Shown here: positions 1 to 5,985 of the stretch, one piece after another
Layout: the number at the start of each line of letters is the position of its first letter
Position numbering within the stretch: position 1 is the first letter of the stretch
From: a bacterium
GTDB lineage: Bacteria; Muiribacteriota; Ozemobacteria; Ozemobacterales; Ozemobacteraceae
Direction of reading: 5' to 3'
Assembly (NCBI GenBank): GCA_016192885.1
Contig: JACPTH010000331.1
Span: forward strand, 1-9,865
DNA: 9,865 nucleotides
The notes under the pieces: model-generated
Seen by the model: only the letters and a program-made list of their open reading frames with translations
Told to the model about the DNA's origin: nothing
Database searches by the model: none
Translations under genes and position numbers: made by a program

Positions 1-208
1 ATAACCCGACGGGTACACGAAAAAAACCGTTTCGCCCAAAATCGTACAATGACATTAGAGGGTGTAAAACCGTGGCAGTAACCAAATCCACCACCCCAAT
101 TTTTACCTCGCTTAGATTCCCTTGTTGGGAAAAAACCATCGAACCGGAAATACCTAGAAACAAAAATACAGCCTTGAAATATTGAGTTAAAGGCCTTCTT
201 CTAAACAT
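1..208 (-). CDS. Secreted OmpH/Skp-like protein, N-terminal part (runs off the window)
   Basis: The first 69 codons of a gene that continues past the left edge. It starts at ATG 208; a TGA three codons upstream in frame excludes a longer reading. The protein begins with a basic stretch (MFRRR), then a hydrophobic segment (about residues 11-26) ending VFS-QQ, a classical Sec signal peptide with predicted cleavage before QQ. The mature start, KIGVVDLVTATVLHPLMSLY, resembles the opening strand of Skp/OmpH-family periplasmic chaperones, which typically begin with an IGVVD-like motif. The H-x-L-M-x-x-Y-D pattern is echoed in the gene just upstream (H-R-I-A-K-R-F-D), so the two look like diverged tandem paralogs. 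It starts 21 bases after the stop of that gene, same strand, so probably one operon. A GGAG lies about 13 bases upstream, a rather long spacing. The family assignment is inference from a short N-terminus. Confidence 0.6.
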   Translation of the reverse strand, partial: MFRRRPLTQYFKAVFLFLGISGSMVFSQQGNLSEVKIGVVDLVTATVLHPLMSLYDFGRNGFFRVPVGL

Positions 209-229
209 AAATCAGAGAATTCTCCAAAT

Positions 230-964
230 TTAATCCGATTTTTTCGAAAGCGGTTTTCTTTTGTCAAGAATGATAGGAACCCTTACTGAGGGGAAAAAGT
301 TCCCAATCGCATATGAAGAAGCGAGGTATCTTTCCAATTCTTTTGAGTCCCTAAAATTCAAAAACTGAAAATATGGGTTCCCACCGTAAAATTGAATCGG
401 AGGGGAAGAATAATACGGAAGGTGATTTAGAACTAAACCGTTCGAAAAAGATGCAGGCGATAAGACATCGTTAATCATTGTTTTTATCGTAGGCAAAATA
501 GTTAAATCAGGAGTATAGGTTCCCAACATAACTTGCGCCTCCAAATTTATTTTCTCTTCCTCAAGAATTTTTATCAACTTTTTTCTCTCCTGAAGTTTGG
601 CCCAAAAATTTTCCTCAAAGAAGGAAATTTTGTTTTCCCCGAGGGAAGCTAAATTCTTTGCGCTCTGCTCTTGCAGAAGATGGATTTCAATTGAAACCTT
701 AGCAAGCCTTTGGGAAATTGATGCAATATTGCGAAATTCACTTGGGGTTCCGAGAAACCTGTGCGTAACCAGGTCAAAACGTTTGGCGATGCGGTGTTTT
801 TCTATTAAATCCTGGAAATTGATTGAGGAAATCTGTTGAGAAAACGCACCGGCAATCGGCACGAAAATCAAGGTGATGAAAGAAATCAAAAAGCGCATTT
901 TACAGCGCTTGCTGAATTGTTTTGATAGCTTTAAGAAAACTGGATTGGCCCTAGAATCGATCAT
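230..964 (-). CDS. Secreted coiled-coil protein, possibly OmpH/Skp-like, function unknown
   Basis: 244 codons from ATG 964, which overlaps the stop of the gene before it as ATGA, so translation is probably coupled. An in-frame ATG at 898 (residue 23) would give a neater signal peptide, MRFLISFITLIFVPIAGAFS followed by QQ; with the 964 start the hydrophobic core is preceded by a 22-residue basic tail. Neither start has a convincing Shine-Dalgarno site. The mature protein opens with a short strand (ISSINFQDLIEKH), then a long charged helical stretch (about residues 78-145, rich in E, K, L, Q) likely to form a coiled coil, then a Pro/Tyr/Phe-rich C-terminal part. Layout and the H-x-x-A-x-x-F-D motif near the mature start match the following gene, suggesting paralogs of OmpH/Skp type; Skp proteins are usually shorter (about 160 residues). 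Export is well supported, function is not known. Confidence 0.65.
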   Translation of the reverse strand: MIDSRANPVFLKLSKQFSKRCKMRFLISFITLIFVPIAGAFSQQISSINFQDLIEKHRIAKRFDLVTHRFLGTPSEFRNIASISQRLAKVSIEIHLLQEQSAKNLASLGENKISFFEENFWAKLQERKKLIKILEEEKINLEAQVMLGTYTPDLTILPTIKTMINDVLSPASFSNGLVLNHLPYYSSPPIQFYGGNPYFQFLNFRDSKELERYLASSYAIGNFFPSVRVPIILDKRKPLSKKSD

Positions 965-1716
965 GGCGAGTTTTCAGGAAAAACAGGGTAACCTTTCGTT
1001 TTTGAAATGTTGCCGACGTTTAAACTTGGTAAAAGAATTCCCTGCTGGATAAGGGCTTGTACAATTTCGTTATTTTCTTTAGAATAAATTTGTTTTTCGT
1101 CATCAACCATAATTACCAAGGAGAGAATTTTCCCAGGAAAAGGTCGTAAGGAGAGTGTGATATTAATTGTAAGGCTCGAAGTGAATTCGTCCGCCCAGGG
1201 AATTCCCCCGCCAAGCGCAACCGCGCGCGACCGACTTTCCTGACGCAAAACAATTTCATGACACAAGTTGTGCGAATTTTCATCTGAAAACCAACCGAAA
1301 AGAAAGTTGGTTTTATCGGACCCCAACAACAAGGAACCTTCTTGAACTGCTTTATTAGAGGCTTCCATGAATTGGACAACGCGGCTTGGGTCTATTGGAG
1401 ACCAAGTTCTATGTTTTACGGCCTCTTTTAGAAAGGAGAAAAATGGAATCGCTGAAACGGGAAAAATCCCCAATTCAGGTTCTCTGAGAACCCAAAAGAC
1501 TTTACCCACCGAAGAGGCAATGGGGGAATTTTCGAGCCAAAGGTATTCCGATAATGGTAAAACTGGGACGCTCAATGGAATCTTAATTTGGGCTAAAATT
1601 CGCCATTTATGTGAGGCAAGAGAGCAAGTTTCGGCGCATAAAGCTATCGAGAGAAAGGAAAAAACAAAAACAATTTGAATGTTGGGATAATGGAAAATTC
1701 CCCTACTGGTAGTCAC
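961..1716 (-). CDS. Predicted exported or membrane-anchored protein, unrecognised
   Basis: 251 codons beginning with GTG 1716, which has a GAGGG Shine-Dalgarno site six bases upstream (1723-1727). The N-terminus carries a hydrophobic segment at about residues 12-27 (IQIVFVFSFLSIALC) followed by AET, fitting a Sec signal peptide cut after LCA, or an uncleaved anchor. The cysteine there does not sit in a good lipobox (IALC lacks the small residue at -1). The remainder is a mixed alpha/beta-looking soluble domain with several hydrophobic strands; I see no catalytic motif and recognise no family. It is the first gene of a three-gene run: its stop overlaps the start of the next gene by four bases, and a promoter candidate with a perfect TATAAT lies just upstream. 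Its partners encode exported OmpH-like proteins, so an envelope role is likely, by context only. Confidence 0.6.
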   Translation of the reverse strand: MTTSRGIFHYPNIQIVFVFSFLSIALCAETCSLASHKWRILAQIKIPLSVPVLPLSEYLWLENSPIASSVGKVFWVLREPELGIFPVSAIPFFSFLKEAVKHRTWSPIDPSRVVQFMEASNKAVQEGSLLLGSDKTNFLFGWFSDENSHNLCHEIVLRQESRSRAVALGGGIPWADEFTSSLTINITLSLRPFPGKILSLVIMVDDEKQIYSKENNEIVQALIQQGILLPSLNVGNISKTKGYPVFPENSP

Positions 1717-1771
1717 AAAAAGCCCTCGGTAATAGTTTTTCCACCTATGACAGAAGATCCAATTGATAAAT

Positions 1772-1801
1772 ATTATATTCCCTCTATTGTGTTTTCTGCA
1801 A
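1772..1801 (-). promoter_or_regulatory. Sigma70-type promoter candidate for the leftward three-gene operon
   Basis: On the minus strand a perfect -10 hexamer TATAAT (1772-1777) is preceded, with an 18-base spacer, by TTGCAG (1796-1801), which keeps the TTG of the -35 consensus. Transcription would start near 1765, leaving a leader of about 50 bases before the GTG start at 1716. The -10 is strong and the -35 is partial. Position just ahead of the first gene supports the call; experimental start mapping is absent. Confidence 0.5.
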
Positions 1802-1914
1802 ATTCATGGTTGATCTTTAAACAAATTTAAATTCCAAAATGAACCCCTCTATTCATTTCTCGAAAATTATTTCTCAATGTTTTGGTCGTGCCGATTTAAC
1901 CTCTAATGAAAAAA

Positions 1915-1923
1915 TGCTAAAAT
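1915..1923 (+). promoter_or_regulatory. Extended -10 promoter candidate for the beta-helix gene
   Basis: TGCTAAAAT is an extended -10 (TGnTAAAAT, five of six matches to TATAAT) 45 bases ahead of the ATG at 1968. The matching -35 position (TTTAAC at 1895-1900, 17-base spacer) is poor, as is common for extended -10 promoters. There is no clear Shine-Dalgarno sequence before the ATG, so expression may be low or depend on other factors. Confidence 0.3.
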
Positions 1924-1967
1924 CAATTATCTTATTAACCTTTTTGAAAAGAACCAAATAAACGGGC

Positions 1968-4148
1968 ATGAACGATTTTTCCCGACAGCGGTTGGCTGAA
2001 ATTATAAAGAGGTTTGGGAAATCAATTTGCGATAATCCCAAGAAATTTAAAGGAATTGTCAAAGATTATTTTCCAGGGGAAAAGCGAGAAGTTTTTATTC
2101 TCATTTCTTCTTTAAGGGAAAGAGTGCCGGCTGACCTTCTGGCTCCATCTTCCGGCGTTCCAAAAGATTTGATCTTTTCTCGCCTTGAAAGGCGATTGGT
2201 TCAACAATGTGGAATGGCCGAGGATGCCGCAAAATGGGTGGTTGGGAGCTGGGCAACAGCCCTTGAGGTGACTTTGGAAACAGTTGATTCCTTTCAAGAT
2301 AGAGAAACTCCTAAACCTGTTTCTATCCAGCTCCCAAAGGGTTCCCATGAAGACTGGGAATTCCCCCCCCAAAAAACCGCTTCCCCCTCAAAAGAATGTG
2401 TTATCGTTTCTCAAAGCGGCTCCGCTGACTTCCATGGCATTACTGAGGCTATTAAGGCGGTTCAACCTGGAACCAAAATTTTGGTTCGTCCCGGCGTATA
2501 TTACGAATCTGTTTCGTTAGACAACGTGGATGTTGAAATCATTGGGGATGGCCCTGTTGAAAAAATCCTAATTCAGAGTAGGGGAAGTAGTTGCCTGGTT
2601 ATGAAAACAACACACGCTTCCGTTCGGGGACTTTCACTTCATTCTCTCCCTGAAAATGAAAAATTGAAGGTTTTTGCCGTTGATGTTTCCCTTGGAACTT
2701 TGATTTTAGATAATTGCGATGTTACCTCCGACTCTTCGGCATGTATTTCCATTCATGGAGTTAGGGCTAATCCGATTGTAAAAAATTGCCGAATTCACCA
2801 TAGCAAAAGCGGATCAGGTGTTTGGGCTTATGAAAATGCCCGTGGGACTTTGGAAAATTGCGACATTTTCGAAAACAAATTTGCGGGAGTTGAAATTAAA
2901 GATGGCGCGTCTCTGAATATTCGAAATTGCAAAATTCATAACCAAGGTAGTGCCAATGGGGTTTTGATTTTCAACAATTCTACGGGGGTTATCGAAGAAT
3001 GTGAAATATTCAAAAATAAATTTGCGGGAATCGAGATAACCGACGGAGGAAACCCATCAATAAAAAAATGCAAAATCCATAATCACGACCACTCAAATGG
3101 GATAGCAATCTTTAAAAAAGGCCAAGCAACAGTTGAAGATTGCGAGGTGTTTGAGAATAATGGAGCGGGAATTGAAGCAAAGGAAAGCGGGAGTTTTACC
3201 ATTCGAAGATGCGTGATTCACCATTGCAAAGGAGCTGGAATTCGGGGTTCTAGCAAAGGAACAATCGAGGGTTGCAAAGAATTCTCCAATGGTAACCAAG
3301 CCAATTCCGAGAAGACATCCGGTATTCCTCCGCATCTGCAATCCCGAGAAAAAAAAATAGAAGAAAAAAAAGCCCCCCCTGACGCAGTAACCTTAAGGAA
3401 AGATAACCCAAGCTCAATTTCCAGGCCTGATGACACCATTACAACCTCTTCTGCCGTGAAAATTCCTAAAAAAATGAACCCGCCAAAGACTGTTTTTGTC
3501 TCCCTTGAAGGAAATGCCCATTTTAATAGTATCAGTCAGGCAATTCAAGAAGTGGAATCTCACACAAGAATCATGGTTCTTGCCGGGGTGTACAAGGAAA
3601 GCATTACACTAGATAAAGAAGTTGAAATTATCGGAAGTTCCCCGGAGAACGTTTGCGTTGAAGCAAAGGGGAAGCCCTGTCTACTGATGAATGCTAAAAA
3701 GGCGGAGGTCCGTGGAATTTCTTTTCACACTTTCCCAAGCTTTTTTCATGATTCTTGTACAATCGCAATTTCCTGCGGAAACCTTCTTCTTGACAAATGC
3801 GTAATTTTGTCCGATTCCCTAGCTTGCATTTCCATTTTTGGTCTAGAAACCAACCCAATTGTTCGTAATTGTTTAATCCGAGGTAGCAAAAAAGGGGCTG
3901 GAGTTTTATTCTCCCAAAGTTCTGCCGGAGTTATTGAGGATTGCGAAATCTGTGAAAACAAATTCTCAGGTATTTCTGTAAGCAAAATGGCAAAACCGAC
4001 AATTCTCCGCTGTAAAATCCATCACTGCAAGGGTTATGGAATAAGTAATTTTTCGAAAGATACAGCGATTGAAAAATGCTCTTTTTTAAAAAATGAACCT
4101 GGTGACATTTATGATGCGGGTTTTTTCGGAAGGTTATTTTTTGGTTAA
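1968..4148 (+). CDS. Cytosolic double right-handed beta-helix protein with N-terminal helical module
   Basis: 726 residues; ATG 1968 is the only plausible start because TAA lies three codons upstream in frame. There is no signal peptide or membrane segment, so the protein should be cytosolic. Residues 1-100 form a helical module (LAEIIKRFGKSICDNPKKF, then REVFILISSLRERVPADLL, then a helix ending WVVGSWATAL). From memory it resembles a module found at the N-terminus of many bacterial signalling and multidomain proteins (LCDDP...VPAxLL pattern). After a Pro/Lys linker come two right-handed parallel beta-helix units, about residues 143-440 and 507-715. Each starts with a pectin-lyase-like cap (AIKAVQPGTKILVRPGVYYE and AIQEVESHTRIMVLAGVYKE), then EIIG, C-L-(V/L)-M and VRG(L/I)S. 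Rungs of 23-24 residues carry a repeated N-C-x-I-H / E-x-C-x-I-F pattern. The family includes FBXO11-like, NosD-like and CASH-domain proteins; here the beta-helix probably acts as a binding scaffold. No lyase active site is evident. Substrate and role are unknown. Confidence 0.8.
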   Translation: MNDFSRQRLAEIIKRFGKSICDNPKKFKGIVKDYFPGEKREVFILISSLRERVPADLLAPSSGVPKDLIFSRLERRLVQQCGMAEDAAKWVVGSWATALEVTLETVDSFQDRETPKPVSIQLPKGSHEDWEFPPQKTASPSKECVIVSQSGSADFHGITEAIKAVQPGTKILVRPGVYYESVSLDNVDVEIIGDGPVEKILIQSRGSSCLVMKTTHASVRGLSLHSLPENEKLKVFAVDVSLGTLILDNCDVTSDSSACISIHGVRANPIVKNCRIHHSKSGSGVWAYENARGTLENCDIFENKFAGVEIKDGASLNIRNCKIHNQGSANGVLIFNNSTGVIEECEIFKNKFAGIEITDGGNPSIKKCKIHNHDHSNGIAIFKKGQATVEDCEVFENNGAGIEAKESGSFTIRRCVIHHCKGAGIRGSSKGTIEGCKEFSNGNQANSEKTSGIPPHLQSREKKIEEKKAPPDAVTLRKDNPSSISRPDDTITTSSAVKIPKKMNPPKTVFVSLEGNAHFNSISQAIQEVESHTRIMVLAGVYKESITLDKEVEIIGSSPENVCVEAKGKPCLLMNAKKAEVRGISFHTFPSFFHDSCTIAISCGNLLLDKCVILSDSLACISIFGLETNPIVRNCLIRGSKKGAGVLFSQSSAGVIEDCEICENKFSGISVSKMAKPTILRCKIHHCKGYGISNFSKDTAIEKCSFLKNEPGDIYDAGFFGRLFFG
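2394..3290 (+). repeat. Beta-helix unit A with 141-base (47-residue) degenerate super-repeats
   Basis: Within the protein, cysteines at residues 250, 274, 298, 321, 345, 368, 392 and 415 are spaced 24, 24, 23, 24, 23, 24 and 23 residues apart. Every second rung (274, 321, 368, 415) is exactly 47 residues apart and carries C-x-I-H. Alternate rungs carry C-(D/E)-(I/V)-F-x-N. The phrase NKFAG recurs at DNA positions near 2876 and 3017. This is the signature of stacked beta-helix coils with an inward cysteine ladder. Confidence 0.75.
3486..4130 (+). repeat. Beta-helix unit B, shorter diverged copy of unit A
   Basis: Residues 507 to about 720 repeat the order of unit A: strand, AI helix, AGVYKESITLD, VEIIGSSPE, CLLM, VRGISFHTFP, then the Cys rungs at residues 611, 635, 659, 682 and 704. 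Unit A has the equivalent PGVYYESVSLD, VEIIGDGPVE, CLVM and VRGLSLHSLP. Unit B has fewer rungs (about three fewer). The two copies show an ancient internal duplication rather than a recent one, since the DNA has diverged. Confidence 0.7.
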
Positions 4149-4186
4149 GGATAAGGTTCAAAAAATAATCTCGATGCCCTAAAACG

Positions 4187-4217
4187 AAAAAAAGAGGCAA
4201 ATTCTGCCTCTTTTTTT
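4187..4217. terminator. Bidirectional hairpin terminator between convergent genes
   Basis: Bases 4187-4199 pair perfectly with 4205-4217 (13 bp, core GAGGCA/TGCCTC) around a five-base loop AATTC. The stem is flanked by an A run on the left and a T run on the right, so each strand reads as a hairpin followed by U residues. It lies 38 bases after the beta-helix stop and 13 bases after the pilin stop, serving both convergent transcripts. Confidence 0.9.
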
Positions 4218-4230
4218 TAAAAATTTCCGT

Positions 4231-4590
4231 TCATGGTGCCTGAACAGGCCCATGGACTGCGCAGGAAATATAACCGGAAGTCGTTAAGTCATTAGTATTA
4301 GTATAAACGCACCCGACTTCAGGTTTGGAAACCGCATTCTTTAAATACCCGCCTGAGGTCAATACACCACTTTGCGTGTCAGCATCAGCAAGAGCGGTCT
4401 TCATTGCGCTGTTATCCATGTTGTACATTTCAATTGCGCCAAGGACAACCCGCATGTTGGCATAACAAGCCTTCTCACGAGCTTGCTCACGAGCCTTCTT
4501 GAAGTTAGGAATGGCGATGGCAGCCAAAATACCAATAATAGCAATAACAATCATAAGTTCAATCAGGGTAAACCCACGTCGCTTCATCAT
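4231..4590 (-). CDS. pilA: Type IV pilin precursor (short, probable major pilin)
   Basis: 119 residues. The N-terminus MMKRRG-FTLIELMIVIAII is a textbook class III leader: prepilin peptidase (PilD) should cut after Gly6, leaving Phe1 and the conserved Glu5 in the mature pilin. The hydrophobic stretch to about Pro28 forms the helix that anchors the subunit and builds the filament core. The globular head is only about 70 residues, with Cys42 in the helix and Cys94/Cys110 as a possible disulfide; the end has the C-x-V-H-G pattern seen in short pilins and pseudopilins. Start choice: the ATG at 4590 lies eight bases from a full-length Shine-Dalgarno AAGGAGGTGA (4598-4607); a second ATG follows immediately. 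It is the last gene of the pil cluster with its own promoter and is followed by a terminator, as expected for an abundant subunit. A major pilin is likely; a minor pilin or GspG-like pseudopilin cannot be excluded. Confidence 0.85.
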   Translation of the reverse strand: MMKRRGFTLIELMIVIAIIGILAAIAIPNFKKAREQAREKACYANMRVVLGAIEMYNMDNSAMKTALADADTQSGVLTSGGYLKNAVSKPEVGCVYTNTNDLTTSGYISCAVHGPVQAP

Positions 4591-4597
4591 TTCATTT

Positions 4598-4607
4598 TCA
4601 CCTCCTT
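4598..4607 (-). promoter_or_regulatory. Full-length Shine-Dalgarno site of the pilin gene
   Basis: The minus strand reads AAGGAGGTGA, complementary to the whole anti-Shine-Dalgarno tail of 16S rRNA, eight bases before the ATG at 4590. It is the strongest ribosome site in the window and points to high pilin synthesis. Confidence 0.85.
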
Positions 4608-4625
4608 TCCTTTCAGCTCATTTTC

Positions 4626-4654
4626 AGGATAACCAAAAAATTCAACCATGTCAA
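4626..4654 (-). promoter_or_regulatory. Sigma70-type promoter of the pilin gene
   Basis: On the minus strand a perfect -35 TTGACA (4649-4654) is followed after exactly 17 bases by TATCCT (4626-4631), four of six matches to the -10 consensus. Transcription would begin near 4619, giving a leader of about 29 bases that contains the Shine-Dalgarno site. It lies wholly between the pilC stop (4676) and the pilin start, so the pilin can be transcribed apart from the motor genes. I see no sigma54 (GG-N10-GC) site, although pilA promoters in many proteobacteria use one. Confidence 0.7.
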
Positions 4655-4675
4655 GGACCCGTACAAACCTAAAAC

Positions 4676-5884
4676 TTAATCACCCATGTTTACAAGTTTC
4701 AACATCGGCATGAATACCGCTAAAACTATCCCGCCTATTACGATACCCATAAATACAATGACGATCGGCTCAATAATGGAAGTAATCCCTTTTACCGCGG
4801 TATCAACTTCAGTATCGTAGAAATCGGCAATTTTTGAAAGCATCTTGTCTAGCTCTCCCGTTTCTTCCCCGACCGCAATCATTTGAACGACCATGGGAGG
4901 AAATACGTTTGAATTCTTAAGGGGTTCCGCAATGGATTCGCCCTCGCGAATGGAAACTCTAGTCTTATCTACCGCTTCGGCGATAACTACATTCCCGGCG
5001 GTCTGGCCGGTGACTTCAAGGGCCTGCAAGATAGGAACACCCGATGAAATAAGAGTTCCAAGCGTTCGAGTAAATTTCGCAACCGCAACCTTTCGCATCA
5101 TCATTCCAATGGCGGGCATTTTCAAAATGTTTGTGTCAAAAATCCTTCCGCCGGCCTTGGTTTGGAAAAAATTCATTATTAAAAAAGGGATTCCCAAAAT
5201 TAGAGGTACAACGATAAACCACCAGTTTACCATGAAATCCGACAACCCTAAAAGCGCCTGTGTTGCCATAGGGAGCTCGATTTTCATCCCTGAAAAAATT
5301 TCTTTGAACTGAGGTAGGACAAATAAAATCAAAGCCAAAACAACGAGCCCAGCAATTGCAAAAACTACAATCGGGTAGGTAAGCGCTCCTTTTACTTTTG
5401 ACTTAAGCGCCTCCGAACCTTCAAGATAATCCGCCAGTCTATTTAAGATTTGGTCAAGGATACCGCCCACTTCGCCGGCTTTTACCAGGTTTACAAACAA
5501 ATCCGAAAAAATCTTAGGGTGCTTTTCAAGAGATTTGGAGAAGGTTTGTCCGCCCTCAACATCGGTACGGATCTGGGTTATTATTCGCTTGAAAGTTGGA
5601 TTTTCACTTTGTTGCTGAAGTATGGTGAGACAACGAACAAGCGGAACACCCGAACCAATCATTGTTGCGAATTGTCTTGCAAAAATGCAAACCTCCTGTG
5701 AACTTACTCCCCGCTCGAGAAAACTAAAATTAAACCCGCCATCAGATTTTTTCTCCGCAATGCTGGTAACAAAATAGCCTTTCTCGCGCAACTTCGAAAT
5801 GCAAGCCTCTTTGCTTTCTCCATCCATTTCCTGGGTAATGATCTTCCCATCCCAGTTTCGCGCTTTATATTTGAATGTCGGCAT
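4676..5884 (-). CDS. pilC: Type IV pilus inner-membrane platform protein PilC
   Basis: 402 residues from ATG 5884, matching the usual PilC length of about 400. An in-frame TTG at 5917 would add 11 residues, but the start MPTFKYKARNWDGK is typical of the family and has a GGGGG Shine-Dalgarno-like run six bases upstream. Two T2SSF domains are visible: the first (about residues 60-190) with FARQFATMIGSGVPLVRCL and GEVGGILDQIL, the second (about 265-395) with FTRTLGTLISSGVPILQAL and GEETGELDKML. There are three membrane segments: after the first domain (YPIVVFAIAGLVVLALILFV), about 40 residues later (WWFIVVPLILGIPFLIM), and near the C-terminus (IVFMGIVIGGIVLAVFM). PilC anchors the pilus base and couples the PilB and PilT motors to pilin insertion or removal. 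It follows pilT, with 89 bases between them. The identification is secure. Confidence 0.95.
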   Translation of the reverse strand: MPTFKYKARNWDGKIITQEMDGESKEACISKLREKGYFVTSIAEKKSDGGFNFSFLERGVSSQEVCIFARQFATMIGSGVPLVRCLTILQQQSENPTFKRIITQIRTDVEGGQTFSKSLEKHPKIFSDLFVNLVKAGEVGGILDQILNRLADYLEGSEALKSKVKGALTYPIVVFAIAGLVVLALILFVLPQFKEIFSGMKIELPMATQALLGLSDFMVNWWFIVVPLILGIPFLIMNFFQTKAGGRIFDTNILKMPAIGMMMRKVAVAKFTRTLGTLISSGVPILQALEVTGQTAGNVVIAEAVDKTRVSIREGESIAEPLKNSNVFPPMVVQMIAVGEETGELDKMLSKIADFYDTEVDTAVKGITSIIEPIVIVFMGIVIGGIVLAVFMPMLKLVNMGD

Positions 5885-5890
5885 AGGCAA

Positions 5891-5901
5891 CCCCCGCCCC
5901 C
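5891..5901 (-). promoter_or_regulatory. G-rich ribosome-binding region of pilC
   Basis: The minus strand has GGGGGCGGGGG ending six bases before the pilC ATG at 5884. The proximal G5 is at Shine-Dalgarno distance. This is an unusual purine run compared with the AAGGAG-type sites of the neighbours. Confidence 0.45.
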
Positions 5902-5928
5902 TAAAAAAATTTGTCAACCTTTACAATC

Positions 5929-5934
5929 ATTATA
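5929..5934 (-). promoter_or_regulatory. Promoter-like TATAAT ahead of pilC
   Basis: A perfect TATAAT on the minus strand sits in a 12-base palindrome TCATTATAATGA (5927-5938), about 45 bases before the pilC start. The -35 position (TTCCCT or TCCCTT) is poor. A perfect TTGACA lies downstream at 5912-5917 but has no -10 at the right distance. It could be an internal promoter for pilC; support is limited to the -10. Confidence 0.3.
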
Positions 5935-5937
5935 ATG

Positions 5938-5985
5938 AAAAAAAACAGTATAAGGGAATGAAATCGATCATTTCTAATTTCCCTT
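5938..5985 (-). terminator. Hairpin plus U-tract at the pilT end (possible attenuator)
   Basis: On the minus strand AAGGGAA (5979-5985) pairs with TTCCCTT (5952-5958), and an inner GAAAT (5970-5974) pairs with ATTTC (5960-5964) around a five-base loop. The pilT TAG stop lies inside the structure. Eight U residues (5938-5945) follow, but six bases after the stem, so this is not an ideal intrinsic terminator; partial termination or an mRNA processing/stability element is as likely. Confidence 0.35.

Larger units (their letters stand above)
1717..1967. other. Divergent intergenic region between exported-protein operon and beta-helix gene
   Basis: 251 bases, AT-rich, without a credible reading frame. 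It separates the leftward three-gene run from the rightward beta-helix gene and so should hold promoters for both. Candidates are listed separately on each strand. I see no clear operator palindrome or RNA element in it. Confidence 0.6.

Noticed and set aside
597..1678. Open frames on the plus strand at 597-839 and 1367-1678, and a second minus frame at 1113-1379
   Set aside because: They lie opposite or out of frame with the exported-protein genes, have no start signals, and have odd compositions; the overlapping minus-strand genes have signal peptides, chained overlaps and ribosome sites.
2787..3212. CRISPR-like or tandem DNA array suggested by regular 141-base spacing
   Set aside because: The periodicity is in the protein (beta-helix rungs); the DNA copies are diverged and lie in one open frame.
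4893..5312. A 139-codon plus-strand frame inside pilC
   Set aside because: It is antisense to the unmistakable PilC coding sequence and its translation has no recognisable domain.
5912..5917. TTGACA before pilC as a -35 element
   Set aside because: At 16-18 bases downstream the sequence is G-rich with nothing like TATAAT, so it cannot form a normal sigma70 promoter.
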